DNA from: Thermodesulfovibrio aggregans
GTDB taxonomy: Bacteria > Nitrospirota > Thermodesulfovibrionia > Thermodesulfovibrionales > Thermodesulfovibrionaceae
Assembly (NCBI RefSeq): GCF_001514535.1
Contig: NZ_BCNO01000002.1
Location: 207,715 to 271,714 of the forward strand
Length of the DNA stretch: 64,000 nucleotides
Direction of reading: 5' to 3'
Under the pieces are notes generated by a model, which saw nothing but the letters and a program-made list of their open reading frames with translations, did not search any database and was not told where the DNA came from. Made by a program: the position numbers and the translations under genes. The number at the start of each line of letters is the position of its first letter. Position 1 is the first letter of the stretch. This document shows positions 37,489 to 45,808 of the stretch, piece after piece.

Positions 37489-39378
37489 TCATGCCCTTCT
37501 ATTTTGCTGACAGTCTCTTTTCAGATTATCAAGCAAATTCATGAGATTATGTGATAGTTTTTCTATTTGCATATATAATTCTTCAGCTCTCTTTGTATCT
37601 CCACGATTGCATGCAGAAATAGCTTCTTTTGCAAGAGCGTGAATCTTTGCATGAGGCTCATCTATTGCTTTAAAGCTTGCAAGATGTCCACACAGTCTCT
37701 GTCCTTCATCTTGATACCACTTTCCAAATCTACAATTCCTGTGATCTGGTAACTGTTCTGCAGTCAATGAACCTGAACCGGTAAGACAGGCTCCAATTTT
37801 CCCTACGAAAACTCTATGGTCTGTTTTTGCAAGATCAATTATCATAAATTGACTTGTCTCTGTCTTAAAACCTGATGTAACATTTCTTAACTCTTCAAGA
37901 ATTTTTACAAGATCATTTACGCTAATCATAACATCTGATGCAATTTTTTCCATTTCCTTTGCAATTTCTGATGTTTTCTCTATATTTTTGGCAACTTCTT
38001 CACTTGCTGCAGACTGTTCGTCAACCGCTGTTGCTATCTGTGTAATCTGATCCTTAACCCTGTTCACCGAATCAACTATATGTAAAAGTGAGTTACCAAG
38101 TTCCTTTATAAAATCATTTGCCCTTGTAACATTTTTAAGAGAAACTTCCATTGATTTGCTCGTCTGCTGAGACTCATTCTGAATGTTTCTAATTTTTTCC
38201 GATATTTCATCAGTTGCCTTAATTGTTCTTTCTGCAAGTTTTCTTACCTCATCTGCCACAACTGCAAATCCACGACCCTGCTCACCAGCTCTTGCTGCTT
38301 CTATTGCAGCATTGAGGGCAAGAAGATTTGTCTGATCTGCTATGTCTTTTATTACTGTTACAATCTCACCTATCTCTTCAGCTCTCTGATTGAGTCTCTT
38401 AACAACCTCTGACAGTTGGGATGTTGATTGATAAACATCTTCAACCACTTTTATAGCATCGCTTGATAGTGCTTTACCCTGATTGGCAGTTTTCATGGCT
38501 TCTTCTGCACTTTCTGCTGCCTGAGTGGCATTTCTTGCAATGTCTGTTATCGTCTGACTCATCTGTTCTGCAGCTGTTGCAATCTGTGATGCCTGTGAGG
38601 ACTGATTTTTTGCTCCCTCAGAAGCTCTTTGAGCCTTTTCTCTAAGATGGTCAGTTTCATTCACCACAGTCAGAACTGTATCAAGGATTTTATCTATAAT
38701 CACTGAGAAAGATTTAATCATTCCATTAAGAAATCCACCAAGCTGTGAGATTTCGTCTTTTCCTTTAACATCAGCTTTTTGAGTCAAATCACCTCTGGAA
38801 ATACGCTCAATCAAATTGTAAAAGTAGTATATCGGCTTTACGATTTTTCTCTGAGTCATGAGAAAGACCAATGCAAGGAGTGCTGTATTCAATACAAAAA
38901 TTGATATCTGAACTATTTTTAAGGTAACAACTTTACTCCTTGAATACTCCTCTGCAGCCGAGACAAGTTCATTGGTTGTTTTAAAATAACTTTCTGAGTC
39001 TTCAATAAGTTTTCCTGATAGTGTTCTGTCCTGTCTAAAGTTTTTGATTAGATCTTTTAATGCTGTCCATTTAGTTTTGGTTTCATTTAATTTTGATAGA
39101 AACTTTGAATCTGTAACCTTTGGAAGATTTAATTCCTTGCTTCCTTCCGAGAGTCCTGCAATGATTTTATCGAGATTTAAAATCAGCTCATCAGAAGGTT
39201 TTCCTGAAAGTTCAAGCTTTATCAGTCTCTGAGTTGCTCCTCTTACAATTCCAGCATAATTGACAACTTTTCCATCATCTAACATATTTGAAATATAGAA
39301 AAACATCAAAACTGTGCCAGTAAGTGAGAAAATAAAAAGAAGTAATAAAATTACTTTCATTAACAAACTTATTTTCAT
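37489..39378 (-). CDS. Methyl-accepting chemotaxis protein with CZB zinc-binding domain
   Basis: A 629-residue chemoreceptor. Two membrane helices flank a short periplasmic sensor of about 120 residues, whose start ([20 protein letters not shown]) resembles the PilJ/NarX-type helix. HAMP and the signalling hairpin follow, with [40 protein letters not shown]. The C-terminal CZB domain reads [15 protein letters not shown] with later His residues, a zinc site known to sense oxidants and zinc in other receptors. The ATG at 39378 is chosen for its GGAGGGG site. The CheA/CheW partners are elsewhere. Confidence 0.92.
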   Translation of the reverse strand: MKISLLMKVILLLLFIFSLTGTVLMFFYISNMLDDGKVVNYAGIVRGATQRLIKLELSGKPSDELILNLDKIIAGLSEGSKELNLPKVTDSKFLSKLNETKTKWTALKDLIKNFRQDRTLSGKLIEDSESYFKTTNELVSAAEEYSRSKVVTLKIVQISIFVLNTALLALVFLMTQRKIVKPIYYFYNLIERISRGDLTQKADVKGKDEISQLGGFLNGMIKSFSVIIDKILDTVLTVVNETDHLREKAQRASEGAKNQSSQASQIATAAEQMSQTITDIARNATQAAESAEEAMKTANQGKALSSDAIKVVEDVYQSTSQLSEVVKRLNQRAEEIGEIVTVIKDIADQTNLLALNAAIEAARAGEQGRGFAVVADEVRKLAERTIKATDEISEKIRNIQNESQQTSKSMEVSLKNVTRANDFIKELGNSLLHIVDSVNRVKDQITQIATAVDEQSAASEEVAKNIEKTSEIAKEMEKIASDVMISVNDLVKILEELRNVTSGFKTETSQFMIIDLAKTDHRVFVGKIGACLTGSGSLTAEQLPDHRNCRFGKWYQDEGQRLCGHLASFKAIDEPHAKIHALAKEAISACNRGDTKRAEELYMQIEKLSHNLMNLLDNLKRDCQQNRRA

Positions 39379-39393
39379 TTTTCCCCTCCCCAT

Positions 39394-39411
39394 CTGTTAA
39401 AAATTTAACAG
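39394..39411. promoter_or_regulatory. Perfect dyad before the CZB chemoreceptor gene
   Basis: CTGTTAAA-AA-TTTAACAG is fully symmetric and lies 16 bases upstream of the ATG, just before its Shine-Dalgarno. On the minus strand a further AGGAGGT lies beyond it with no start codon. It could be an operator or a short mRNA hairpin controlling translation. Confidence 0.45.
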
Positions 39412-39490
39412 TCTTTAATACCTCCTGTTAGATTCTTGATTTTTTAAAAAATATAGGCTAATTCTAAACCAATCCAGGAAGATTTGGATT

Positions 39491-39511
39491 GAGAGAGAGA
39501 GAGAGAGAGAA
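39491..39511. repeat. (GA)10 dinucleotide tract
   Basis: Ten GA units plus A in the spacer between the chemoreceptor and the duplicated membrane-protein gene. Such tracts change length by slippage. It lies 113-133 bases upstream of the chemoreceptor ATG, where it could alter promoter or activator spacing. Confidence 0.9.
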
Positions 39512-39601
39512 GTATTAAATGTAATTTCCTATTATTACATGTCCTGCTATACATGGGTAAAAATTAAATCACAACAATGGCAGTTTTGTCAAGGGCAGCA
39601 G

Positions 39602-40786
39602 TCAAAAATTTTTCGTCATTTCAATGATTGGTATATTAAGTTCCCCGAAAATCTGATCCAAGAGAATTTTAATATTTACATAGGTTTCATGAATTAAACT
39701 TTCTTGACTTTTTACTTCTATGAAAAAGAGTTGATTTTTTCTATTATCTTTCATTATTGCATCTACAAAAAACAGAAAGGTACCTGTTCTCCTTCCTATC
39801 ATATCAGATATCTGAATCTCTTTAATTTCAGATATAGGGAAAGTATAAGAATAGATAATTTTCTTTACCTTGACTGTGCCTCTCATCTTATCAATCAGAA
39901 TATTCATTGGAGCTATCATTCGTCGAGTTAAATATAAAATAATGACATAGGCAAATAGCGATATGGATAGGGCAGTGAGTTTTTGTGTTTTCTCGTAGAT
40001 TAATATGAATAAAAAGAGTAGTGGAAAAATCAAATACAAAATTAAAAATCTGACTATATCAAAGAGATTGGGTTTTCTATATAGAATAACCTTTAATGGA
40101 TTTAGTTCCTCAATTACAAGATTCGTTATTCTCAATTTATCCTTTTCAATATCTCTTTTTCCTTCTTCAAAGACTAGTTTAGATGAGTAATTAAGTCTTG
40201 TTTTTTCCTCAAAGCCTTTGCTGAAGTTTATACTAAAACAATTTCCCTCTCTGAAGGCAGTATAACTTTGAAAACCTGCTATCAATGCCATGTTGAGAAA
40301 AACATTTGCGATTTCTTCCTTATCTGTTTCTAATAAGGTAAAGACTGCATTAACTCTATTACCATCAATTTTTTCTATTTTAATTATTACTCTATTTTTG
40401 CCACGTGTATTTACTATAGATACATAAATTTTTGATAATTTTTCAAAGGGGATGGTTTCAATTTTTTCGAGAAAGAGATTTCTTATCCACCTCAACTCAA
40501 CTGAGTTTTTGTGTCTATTTACACTGATTGAATATAGTTTTGAAGGAGCAGATAAAACGACAATTGAAAAAACTCCTAATATCATAAAAATCATTGCAAA
40601 AATAAAAAGGTAAAAATCTTTCTCGTCATGAAAAGCTGGTTTCAGTAAAAGAAATATTATTGGTAATTCTAAAACCACCACAATGAAGAGCAAAATTAAA
40701 ATTTTCAATTCTTTTGTGAATTTACTCTCACTGCTCAGATAAACCGATTCATTCCAGATATTCTCTTTTTTAAGCATCCTAAACAT
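39602..40786 (-). CDS. Membrane protein with duplicated (two-helix + PH-like) units
   Basis: A 394-residue protein without a recognised family. Two membrane helices near residues 25-80 are followed by a soluble beta-rich part (SVELRWIRNLFLEKIETIPFEKLSKIYVS...LLETDKEEIANVF). A second helix pair near 210-260 is followed by a similar soluble part (GTVKVKKIIYSYTFPISEIKEIQIS...FIEVKSQE). The two halves share order, length and local wording (KI, PF/PI, KI.IS), suggesting internal duplication. The soluble parts resemble bacterial PH-like domains; this is inference. It stands alone between two other minus-strand genes. Confidence 0.6.
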   Translation of the reverse strand: MFRMLKKENIWNESVYLSSESKFTKELKILILLFIVVVLELPIIFLLLKPAFHDEKDFYLFIFAMIFMILGVFSIVVLSAPSKLYSISVNRHKNSVELRWIRNLFLEKIETIPFEKLSKIYVSIVNTRGKNRVIIKIEKIDGNRVNAVFTLLETDKEEIANVFLNMALIAGFQSYTAFREGNCFSINFSKGFEEKTRLNYSSKLVFEEGKRDIEKDKLRITNLVIEELNPLKVILYRKPNLFDIVRFLILYLIFPLLFLFILIYEKTQKLTALSISLFAYVIILYLTRRMIAPMNILIDKMRGTVKVKKIIYSYTFPISEIKEIQISDMIGRRTGTFLFFVDAIMKDNRKNQLFFIEVKSQESLIHETYVNIKILLDQIFGELNIPIIEMTKNF

Positions 40787-40850
40787 CTTTTTTCTATTTT
40801 AGTATCATCGTTTTATTGAAAAAACAGAGAAAAAATATCTGATGTTTTAA

Positions 40851-42983
40851 TTATAGTTCTTTTTCAAGTATAAACCTCCATTTGTATATCTGATCTTTTA
40901 TTGTCTGTCCATTCGGAGCATTGGGATTTAACTGGAGATAAATCTCCATGTTTTCAATAGCCCCTGCGTAGTCTGATATTTTTTCATGTAAAAGAGCCTT
41001 GTTAAAGTAAATTTGAGGATTAAAGGGCTGAATTTGTATTGCTCTGTCAAGCTCTTCTATGGCTTCTTCAAATTTATCCTTTGTAAAAAGAACCTCTGCA
41101 TGGAGAAAATATTTTCTCGCCTCATCCTTTAATTCTACTAATGAGGGGTTCTGAGCAATGATTCTTGCAACTCTGCTTCTTACCCATTTAGCTTTATCAG
41201 CGTCTGATATTTCAATCAATCTGGCATATTCTTTTAGAGCCTGTCCATACTGCCCGGCTTTTTCATATTCAATGGCTTTGTTTTCAACTTTTTCTAAATA
41301 GGGATAAAGGGCTGTGAAAAACTCATTTATTGCTCTTTTTGTAATCAGCAAACTATTTGAGTTTGAAAATTTTTTATACAGACTCAGGCTTTGTTCATAG
41401 TTTCCCATTTTTGCATGGGCTATTGCCTGAATAAGTAAAGCATAGTCACTGTCTTTTACTGCTGTTGCCTCATTTAAAGCTTTTTCATACTGCATCTCTT
41501 TGAGATAAAGAGATGCTTTTGCAATTTTAACAAAATCATTCTGAAAAGAGATTTTCTGAGCCTGCTCTATATAGGACTGAGCCTTGGTTTTTTCATTTGT
41601 TTCAAGATTGATAAGCGCAATTAAACTCATATATGATGCTGCCACAGGCTCTGTGTAAAATTTTTCTCTGATAAGGGATTTGGTAAAGGTTTCACCGGTT
41701 TCAGGTTTTCTTAATGTAAGTTTTACCTCTGTTCCTTCCTCTCCTCTAAGCTTTGCAACTATCTCATTCAGTTTCATATCAACTGTTGATTTTCCATCAA
41801 TCTCAACTATCTCACAATTAGGCTCAAGACCTGCTTTCTGGGCAGGGCTATTTGGCTCAATAGATTTTATCTTCGCATATTCATCTTCATTTTTTATAAT
41901 ACTTGCACCAATTCCAGAGAAAGAAAGGCTGTTTATTGCCTTTTCAGAGATTTTGACTTCTTCTTCATATCTACCCATTTTAAAATAAAGCAAAGCAAGT
42001 CTTAATGGTGCATAATTGTCATCAGGTCTCTGCTCAATATATTTTTTCACTGCTTCAACTGCCTTTTCATATCTGCCTTTTTTTGTGTAGAAATCATAAA
42101 GTTTCATGATTAAATTAGCATTTTTAGGCGCTAAGGCAACTGCCTGCTCAAGCTGTGAAGCGGCATCCTTATATTTTTTCTGTGCTAAATAACACTTATA
42201 AAGCAAAAGATAACCATCAGGGTCTTTAGGAGCAAGCTGAACATGCATCTGTGCTGCTGCCACAGCCTCTGCAATATCGTTGTTTTTCAAAGATAAATTT
42301 GCAACAACCCTGTATGCATAAATATTGGATGGGTCTTTATTTATCAACTGTTTTGCCTCTGAAATCTGAGCCTTTGGATTCTGAATTGCCTGATAAAGTT
42401 CATCTGTCGTAGTTTTTAAAGAGTTGGATATTGCCTGATAGGCTGTGTTTCCATAATCTTTTTTATCTATTGAGACAAAAAGACCGGATTTTGAAGTTGT
42501 TCCATAACCTATCCCATACACAGGTAAGGCAATTTCTATCAGGTCGTTGTCATAAATTATAAACTTAGTTCTTGCATTGACCTCTAATACTGTAGGTAAA
42601 CAGCATTTTTGGGAAAAGTTTATATTGTCAATTCTTGCATCAATTACTACTTGATTTTGAGAAGGGATAAAAGAGAGATCTTTTTCATATATTGTTCTGG
42701 TAAACATCGAATCAAAATATATTGGAAGCACCTGTCTGAGAATACTTCCCGTTGGAAACTCTACGGTGTGAATTACTCCTGCATTATAATCATAATGGGT
42801 TGCACTTGAGATTTCAGAATCATCAACCAAGACAACTGCCTCATAGGGAAGCTTTTTTACCACAGGAGCCTCTTTTGGAGGTTCAATTTTAAAAGGTTCA
42901 ACTTTTGTTGTTATCCTTATGGGTTCACAGCTTATAAGAGCAAGGACAAGAGGTATAAGGAGCAAAAATCTGATAGCTTTCAT
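40851..42983 (-). CDS. TPR lipoprotein with an embedded PDZ domain
   Basis: A 710-residue exported protein. Signal peptide with lipobox LISC (Cys near residue 19). An N-terminal domain (residues 40-170) is beta-rich and unidentified. TPR units follow from about 200 (SNIYAYRVVANLSLKNNDIAEAVAAAQMHVQLAPKD and so on). A PDZ domain of CtpA/DegP type lies around 355-445 (IKSIEPNSPAQKAGLEPNCEIVEIDGKSTVDM), and further TPR units run to the end. A protein-interaction scaffold in the periplasm is likely. The start is the ATG at 42983, with AAAGGAG at good spacing. It is the last gene of a three-gene operon of exported proteins. Confidence 0.75.
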   Translation of the reverse strand: MKAIRFLLLIPLVLALISCEPIRITTKVEPFKIEPPKEAPVVKKLPYEAVVLVDDSEISSATHYDYNAGVIHTVEFPTGSILRQVLPIYFDSMFTRTIYEKDLSFIPSQNQVVIDARIDNINFSQKCCLPTVLEVNARTKFIIYDNDLIEIALPVYGIGYGTTSKSGLFVSIDKKDYGNTAYQAISNSLKTTTDELYQAIQNPKAQISEAKQLINKDPSNIYAYRVVANLSLKNNDIAEAVAAAQMHVQLAPKDPDGYLLLYKCYLAQKKYKDAASQLEQAVALAPKNANLIMKLYDFYTKKGRYEKAVEAVKKYIEQRPDDNYAPLRLALLYFKMGRYEEEVKISEKAINSLSFSGIGASIIKNEDEYAKIKSIEPNSPAQKAGLEPNCEIVEIDGKSTVDMKLNEIVAKLRGEEGTEVKLTLRKPETGETFTKSLIREKFYTEPVAASYMSLIALINLETNEKTKAQSYIEQAQKISFQNDFVKIAKASLYLKEMQYEKALNEATAVKDSDYALLIQAIAHAKMGNYEQSLSLYKKFSNSNSLLITKRAINEFFTALYPYLEKVENKAIEYEKAGQYGQALKEYARLIEISDADKAKWVRSRVARIIAQNPSLVELKDEARKYFLHAEVLFTKDKFEEAIEELDRAIQIQPFNPQIYFNKALLHEKISDYAGAIENMEIYLQLNPNAPNGQTIKDQIYKWRFILEKEL

Positions 42984-42985
42984 CT

Positions 42986-44089
42986 TTAGTCTCCTTTCAG
43001 CCATTTATATATGATTTTTTGTCCTGTATTCATTTCACTTTCAGTTTCCTGCCAGAATTTCTCTTTATCACAGTTCATACCAAGCATGGCACAAGCCTTT
43101 TCTGTTTCAGAGAGAAATTTGTCAAGAGCAGAGAATGCAATCTTTGTATATATTTTTCTTCCTATGTCTGCTATTTCTGATGTAAGAGTGGGCATTGGAA
43201 TCAGGGAAATTCCGTAGTCAATTGTCTCAGCGCCTGCCTGAGCAATTCCTTCAGTTTTGGCTGTTACTGCAATTTTAACAATCGGCAGTCCCTTTCCATA
43301 GTATTTTGAGCCCCATTCTTTGCCGTATTTTTTATCGAGCTCTTCAACGATTTTCTCACCGTAATCATCAATCTTTTCCTCTATTTTTTCAATTGTCTTA
43401 TCCTGCAATACATTACCAAAGATTTGATTGAGGTCTATTGGATTAAGCTCTGAGCCTGCTCTTAATTTTTCATCACTGTCATCAATAGCTGAATTGTTGG
43501 GATTGACAGCAGTTGGAGACTGCCACTGAAAAGCTGTAAGCTGGCTACCAAGTGTCTGAAAACTAAATGGTGAGGTGGGCTGATTTGACTGTGTTTGAGT
43601 TTTTGCCTGAGCAACAAGAGCATTATACCTGGAAAGTAGTTGTTTTTTCTGCTCTTCCTGCCTTTTCTTTTCCTCTGCAAGCCTTCTCTGCTGTTCTTCA
43701 TACTCTCTCTGCTTCTGAGCATCATAGGCAGAGTTATCGTCAAACATTCCACTCATCAAAGTGCTGAAAAATCCTGAAAGGAAAGCCCCCATTAGTCCTA
43801 TTGCCATCTGCTGAGAGGTGGAAGCTGGAGGAACATAGGGAGTGTATGAAGAGGAGTTACTTGAAGAGCCGCTACTTATTGGCGTGCAACCGCCACAGCC
43901 AACACATCTATATCTCACTCCACCATAGGTTATCTCTCTTACCTGACCGGCAGGAATGAAAGTTCCATCCGGCATCTGACTTCCATCACAGGTTCTTCCT
44001 GTTGGCATGGGAATGCTTCCTGCTGAAATAAGCAGTGGCTGAAAAATTAGAAAAGAAACTATAACTAAAACTATAATTTTCTGCCTCAT
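42986..44089 (-). CDS. Exported protein with Cys-rich N-terminus and charged helix
   Basis: A 367-residue protein with a signal peptide (KIIVLVIVSFLIFQPLLISAG). The mature N-terminus has a compact cysteine set (RTCDGS, RCVGCGGCTP), then a Ser-rich linker, one hydrophobic segment (MAIGLMGAFLSGFFSTLMSGMF), a Gln/Glu/Lys coiled coil and a helical C-terminal part with two Cys (CAMLGMNCD). No family recognised. It overlaps the upstream secreted gene by 4 bases and abuts the TPR-PDZ lipoprotein gene, so the three probably work together at the envelope. Confidence 0.65.
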   Translation of the reverse strand: MRQKIIVLVIVSFLIFQPLLISAGSIPMPTGRTCDGSQMPDGTFIPAGQVREITYGGVRYRCVGCGGCTPISSGSSSNSSSYTPYVPPASTSQQMAIGLMGAFLSGFFSTLMSGMFDDNSAYDAQKQREYEEQQRRLAEEKKRQEEQKKQLLSRYNALVAQAKTQTQSNQPTSPFSFQTLGSQLTAFQWQSPTAVNPNNSAIDDSDEKLRAGSELNPIDLNQIFGNVLQDKTIEKIEEKIDDYGEKIVEELDKKYGKEWGSKYYGKGLPIVKIAVTAKTEGIAQAGAETIDYGISLIPMPTLTSEIADIGRKIYTKIAFSALDKFLSETEKACAMLGMNCDKEKFWQETESEMNTGQKIIYKWLKGD

Positions 44090-45012
44090 GGCAGTTCCTC
44101 CTGAAATGTTTGCTTGATATCTATAATTTTTTCAACTTTGAAACTGTAGTTTTTTAAATCATCAATATTCATTATTTCAAGAACTCCCTGAACTGAACTA
44201 AAGAAAACATAGAGGCTGGTGTTTTTAAGAAAAAGTGTTGGATTTTCAGTCTGCAAAAACTCAAGGGCAGTATTGTTTTTTACCAATCCAACTCCATTTG
44301 AGGTTTTGTAAATTAAACCAACCTTATCATTGTAAAAAATTTCTTTTATCTCCTGTCTTGGATGTTCATAGATAACTGACAGCTTGCCATTTCTGAACTC
44401 TTTTATTAATTTACCACTGGCTATAAAAAGATGCTGTCCTTTACCTGTAAGGGAAGTTAGGGGTTCATTAAGAGACGCGATTTTTTGAAAAACACTTCTT
44501 GAGTTATTAAAAAGATATACTTCATGCTTTTTTGTTTTTTTATTAAATGCTAAAGCATAGACTGAATCCTCTCCCCTGAATAGTTTAGACTCTGACATAG
44601 GCAGTCTTGCAATAGCTTTTATAATTGCAGCAGGGATAATATCATTATCTTTTTTAACCTCAATAAATCCGAGATTACTACCGTCTGAAAAAAGCAAAAC
44701 TCCGTTGTCAAGACATATGACATCTTTTACAGGATTTTTGAACTTTGCCATGTATCCTGTAAGAGGATTAAAAAGAAGCTTGTTGTCATAAAGAATGACA
44801 GGTTCATTTTTATAGTCAATAAAAAAGTGAAATTTATCTGCTGTAGTATCAATTGATTTATTTTTAGGGTCAGGAGAGATTATCCACTTAATCTTTACCA
44901 GACTGTTTTGTGGAAGAACAAGGAGGGTTTTAGAGAGAAAATAATTGTTTTCAGCATAAGCAGCTTTCAAGAAAAAAAGAATTACTAAACTCAGAAAAAT
45001 TTTCAATTTCAT
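44086..45012 (-). CDS. Exported beta-rich protein, unknown function
   Basis: A 308-residue protein with a signal peptide (KLKIFLSLVILFFLKAAYAEN). The rest is beta-rich with recurring short blocks (NKLLFNPLTGYMAKFKNP, DNGVLLFSDGSNLGFIEVKK, GKQHLFIASGKLIKEF-like text), which suggests a beta-propeller. No catalytic motif is seen. It is the first gene of the operon that continues with the Cys-rich protein and the TPR-PDZ lipoprotein. The ATG has no Shine-Dalgarno and lies 11 bases after a TAAAAT box. Confidence 0.6.
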   Translation of the reverse strand: MKLKIFLSLVILFFLKAAYAENNYFLSKTLLVLPQNSLVKIKWIISPDPKNKSIDTTADKFHFFIDYKNEPVILYDNKLLFNPLTGYMAKFKNPVKDVICLDNGVLLFSDGSNLGFIEVKKDNDIIPAAIIKAIARLPMSESKLFRGEDSVYALAFNKKTKKHEVYLFNNSRSVFQKIASLNEPLTSLTGKGQHLFIASGKLIKEFRNGKLSVIYEHPRQEIKEIFYNDKVGLIYKTSNGVGLVKNNTALEFLQTENPTLFLKNTSLYVFFSSVQGVLEIMNIDDLKNYSFKVEKIIDIKQTFQEELP

Positions 45013-45023
45013 TTTTCTGCCAA

Positions 45024-45052
45024 ATTTTAACAGATTGATATCTAAATATCAA
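45024..45052 (-). promoter_or_regulatory. Promoter with overlapping dyad for the exported-protein operon
   Basis: On the minus strand TTGATA (45052-45047), a 17-bp spacer and an extended -10 TGTTAAAAT (core 45029-45024) make a good promoter. A perfect inverted repeat TTGATAT-N4-ATATCAA (45035-45052) covers the -35 box, the usual place for a repressor. The start is predicted about 4 bases before the ATG at 45012. Confidence 0.6.
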
Positions 45053-45178
45053 GTGAAAATTACCTTTCAGTTAATTCAACATCTTCTGCTATCTCAGGGA
45101 ATATTCTAATTTATTCCTCAAATATTTGCTAAAAAATGAAGAACTTGGTTATATTTTAAAAAAGCTGGGGAGGAAAAC

Positions 45179-45808
45179 ATGAAAATAAAAAGATTTGAAG
45201 TAGGTCCACTATTTGTAAACAGTTATGTTGTTTACGACGAAAAAACAAAAGTAGGCATTATCATAGACCCGGGAGATGAACCTGATTTAATTCTTGATTT
45301 TGTTAAGGAAGAAGACTTAAATATAAAATATATTATCTGCACTCATGGACATTTTGACCATATCGGAGCAGTAAAAGAAATCAAAGAGGAAACAGGAGCT
45401 GATGTCATTCTTCATAGAGAAGATATTGAAATTTATAAAAACTCACCACAGGTTGCAATGCAGTTTTTTGGAATTGAAATAGAACCACAGCCAGAACCGG
45501 ATAAATTAATTGAAAATGAGGAAACAATCACAATTTTTGGCAAAGAAATCAAATTTATTCATACACCAGGGCATTCTCCAGGAAGCATGTGTATTTACAT
45601 TGAAAACCATCTTTTTACAGGTGACACCCTCTTTGCAGGCTCTGTTGGAAGAACAGACCTAATCGGTGGCAGTATGGATAAACTTTTAAATTCTCTCAAA
45701 AAGATTGCCAAACTTCCCATGAATACAGAAGTGCTTCCAGGACATGGTCCTAAAACAGAACTTCAAACAGAAATAAAGACAAATCCTTTTTATCATGACA
45801 TTGTTTAG
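45179..45808 (+). CDS. Metallo-beta-lactamase-fold hydrolase, glyoxalase II type
   Basis: A 209-residue MBL-fold enzyme. The metal motif THGHFDHIGA, then HTPGHSPGSMC, FTGDTLFAGSVGRTDL and a final GHGPKT supply the ligands. The short form without the glyoxalase II C-terminal domain fits the broad hydroxyacylglutathione-hydrolase-like group, whose substrates are mostly unknown. The ATG has GGGGAGG upstream. It overlaps the PhnD-like gene by 14 bases and starts the operon leading to the kinase and regulator. Confidence 0.9.
   Translation: MKIKRFEVGPLFVNSYVVYDEKTKVGIIIDPGDEPDLILDFVKEEDLNIKYIICTHGHFDHIGAVKEIKEETGADVILHREDIEIYKNSPQVAMQFFGIEIEPQPEPDKLIENEETITIFGKEIKFIHTPGHSPGSMCIYIENHLFTGDTLFAGSVGRTDLIGGSMDKLLNSLKKIAKLPMNTEVLPGHGPKTELQTEIKTNPFYHDIV

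Noticed and set aside
39531..39600. Second sigma-54 promoter at TGGCAG near 39580
   Set aside because: The -12 part does not match TTGC at the required spacing.
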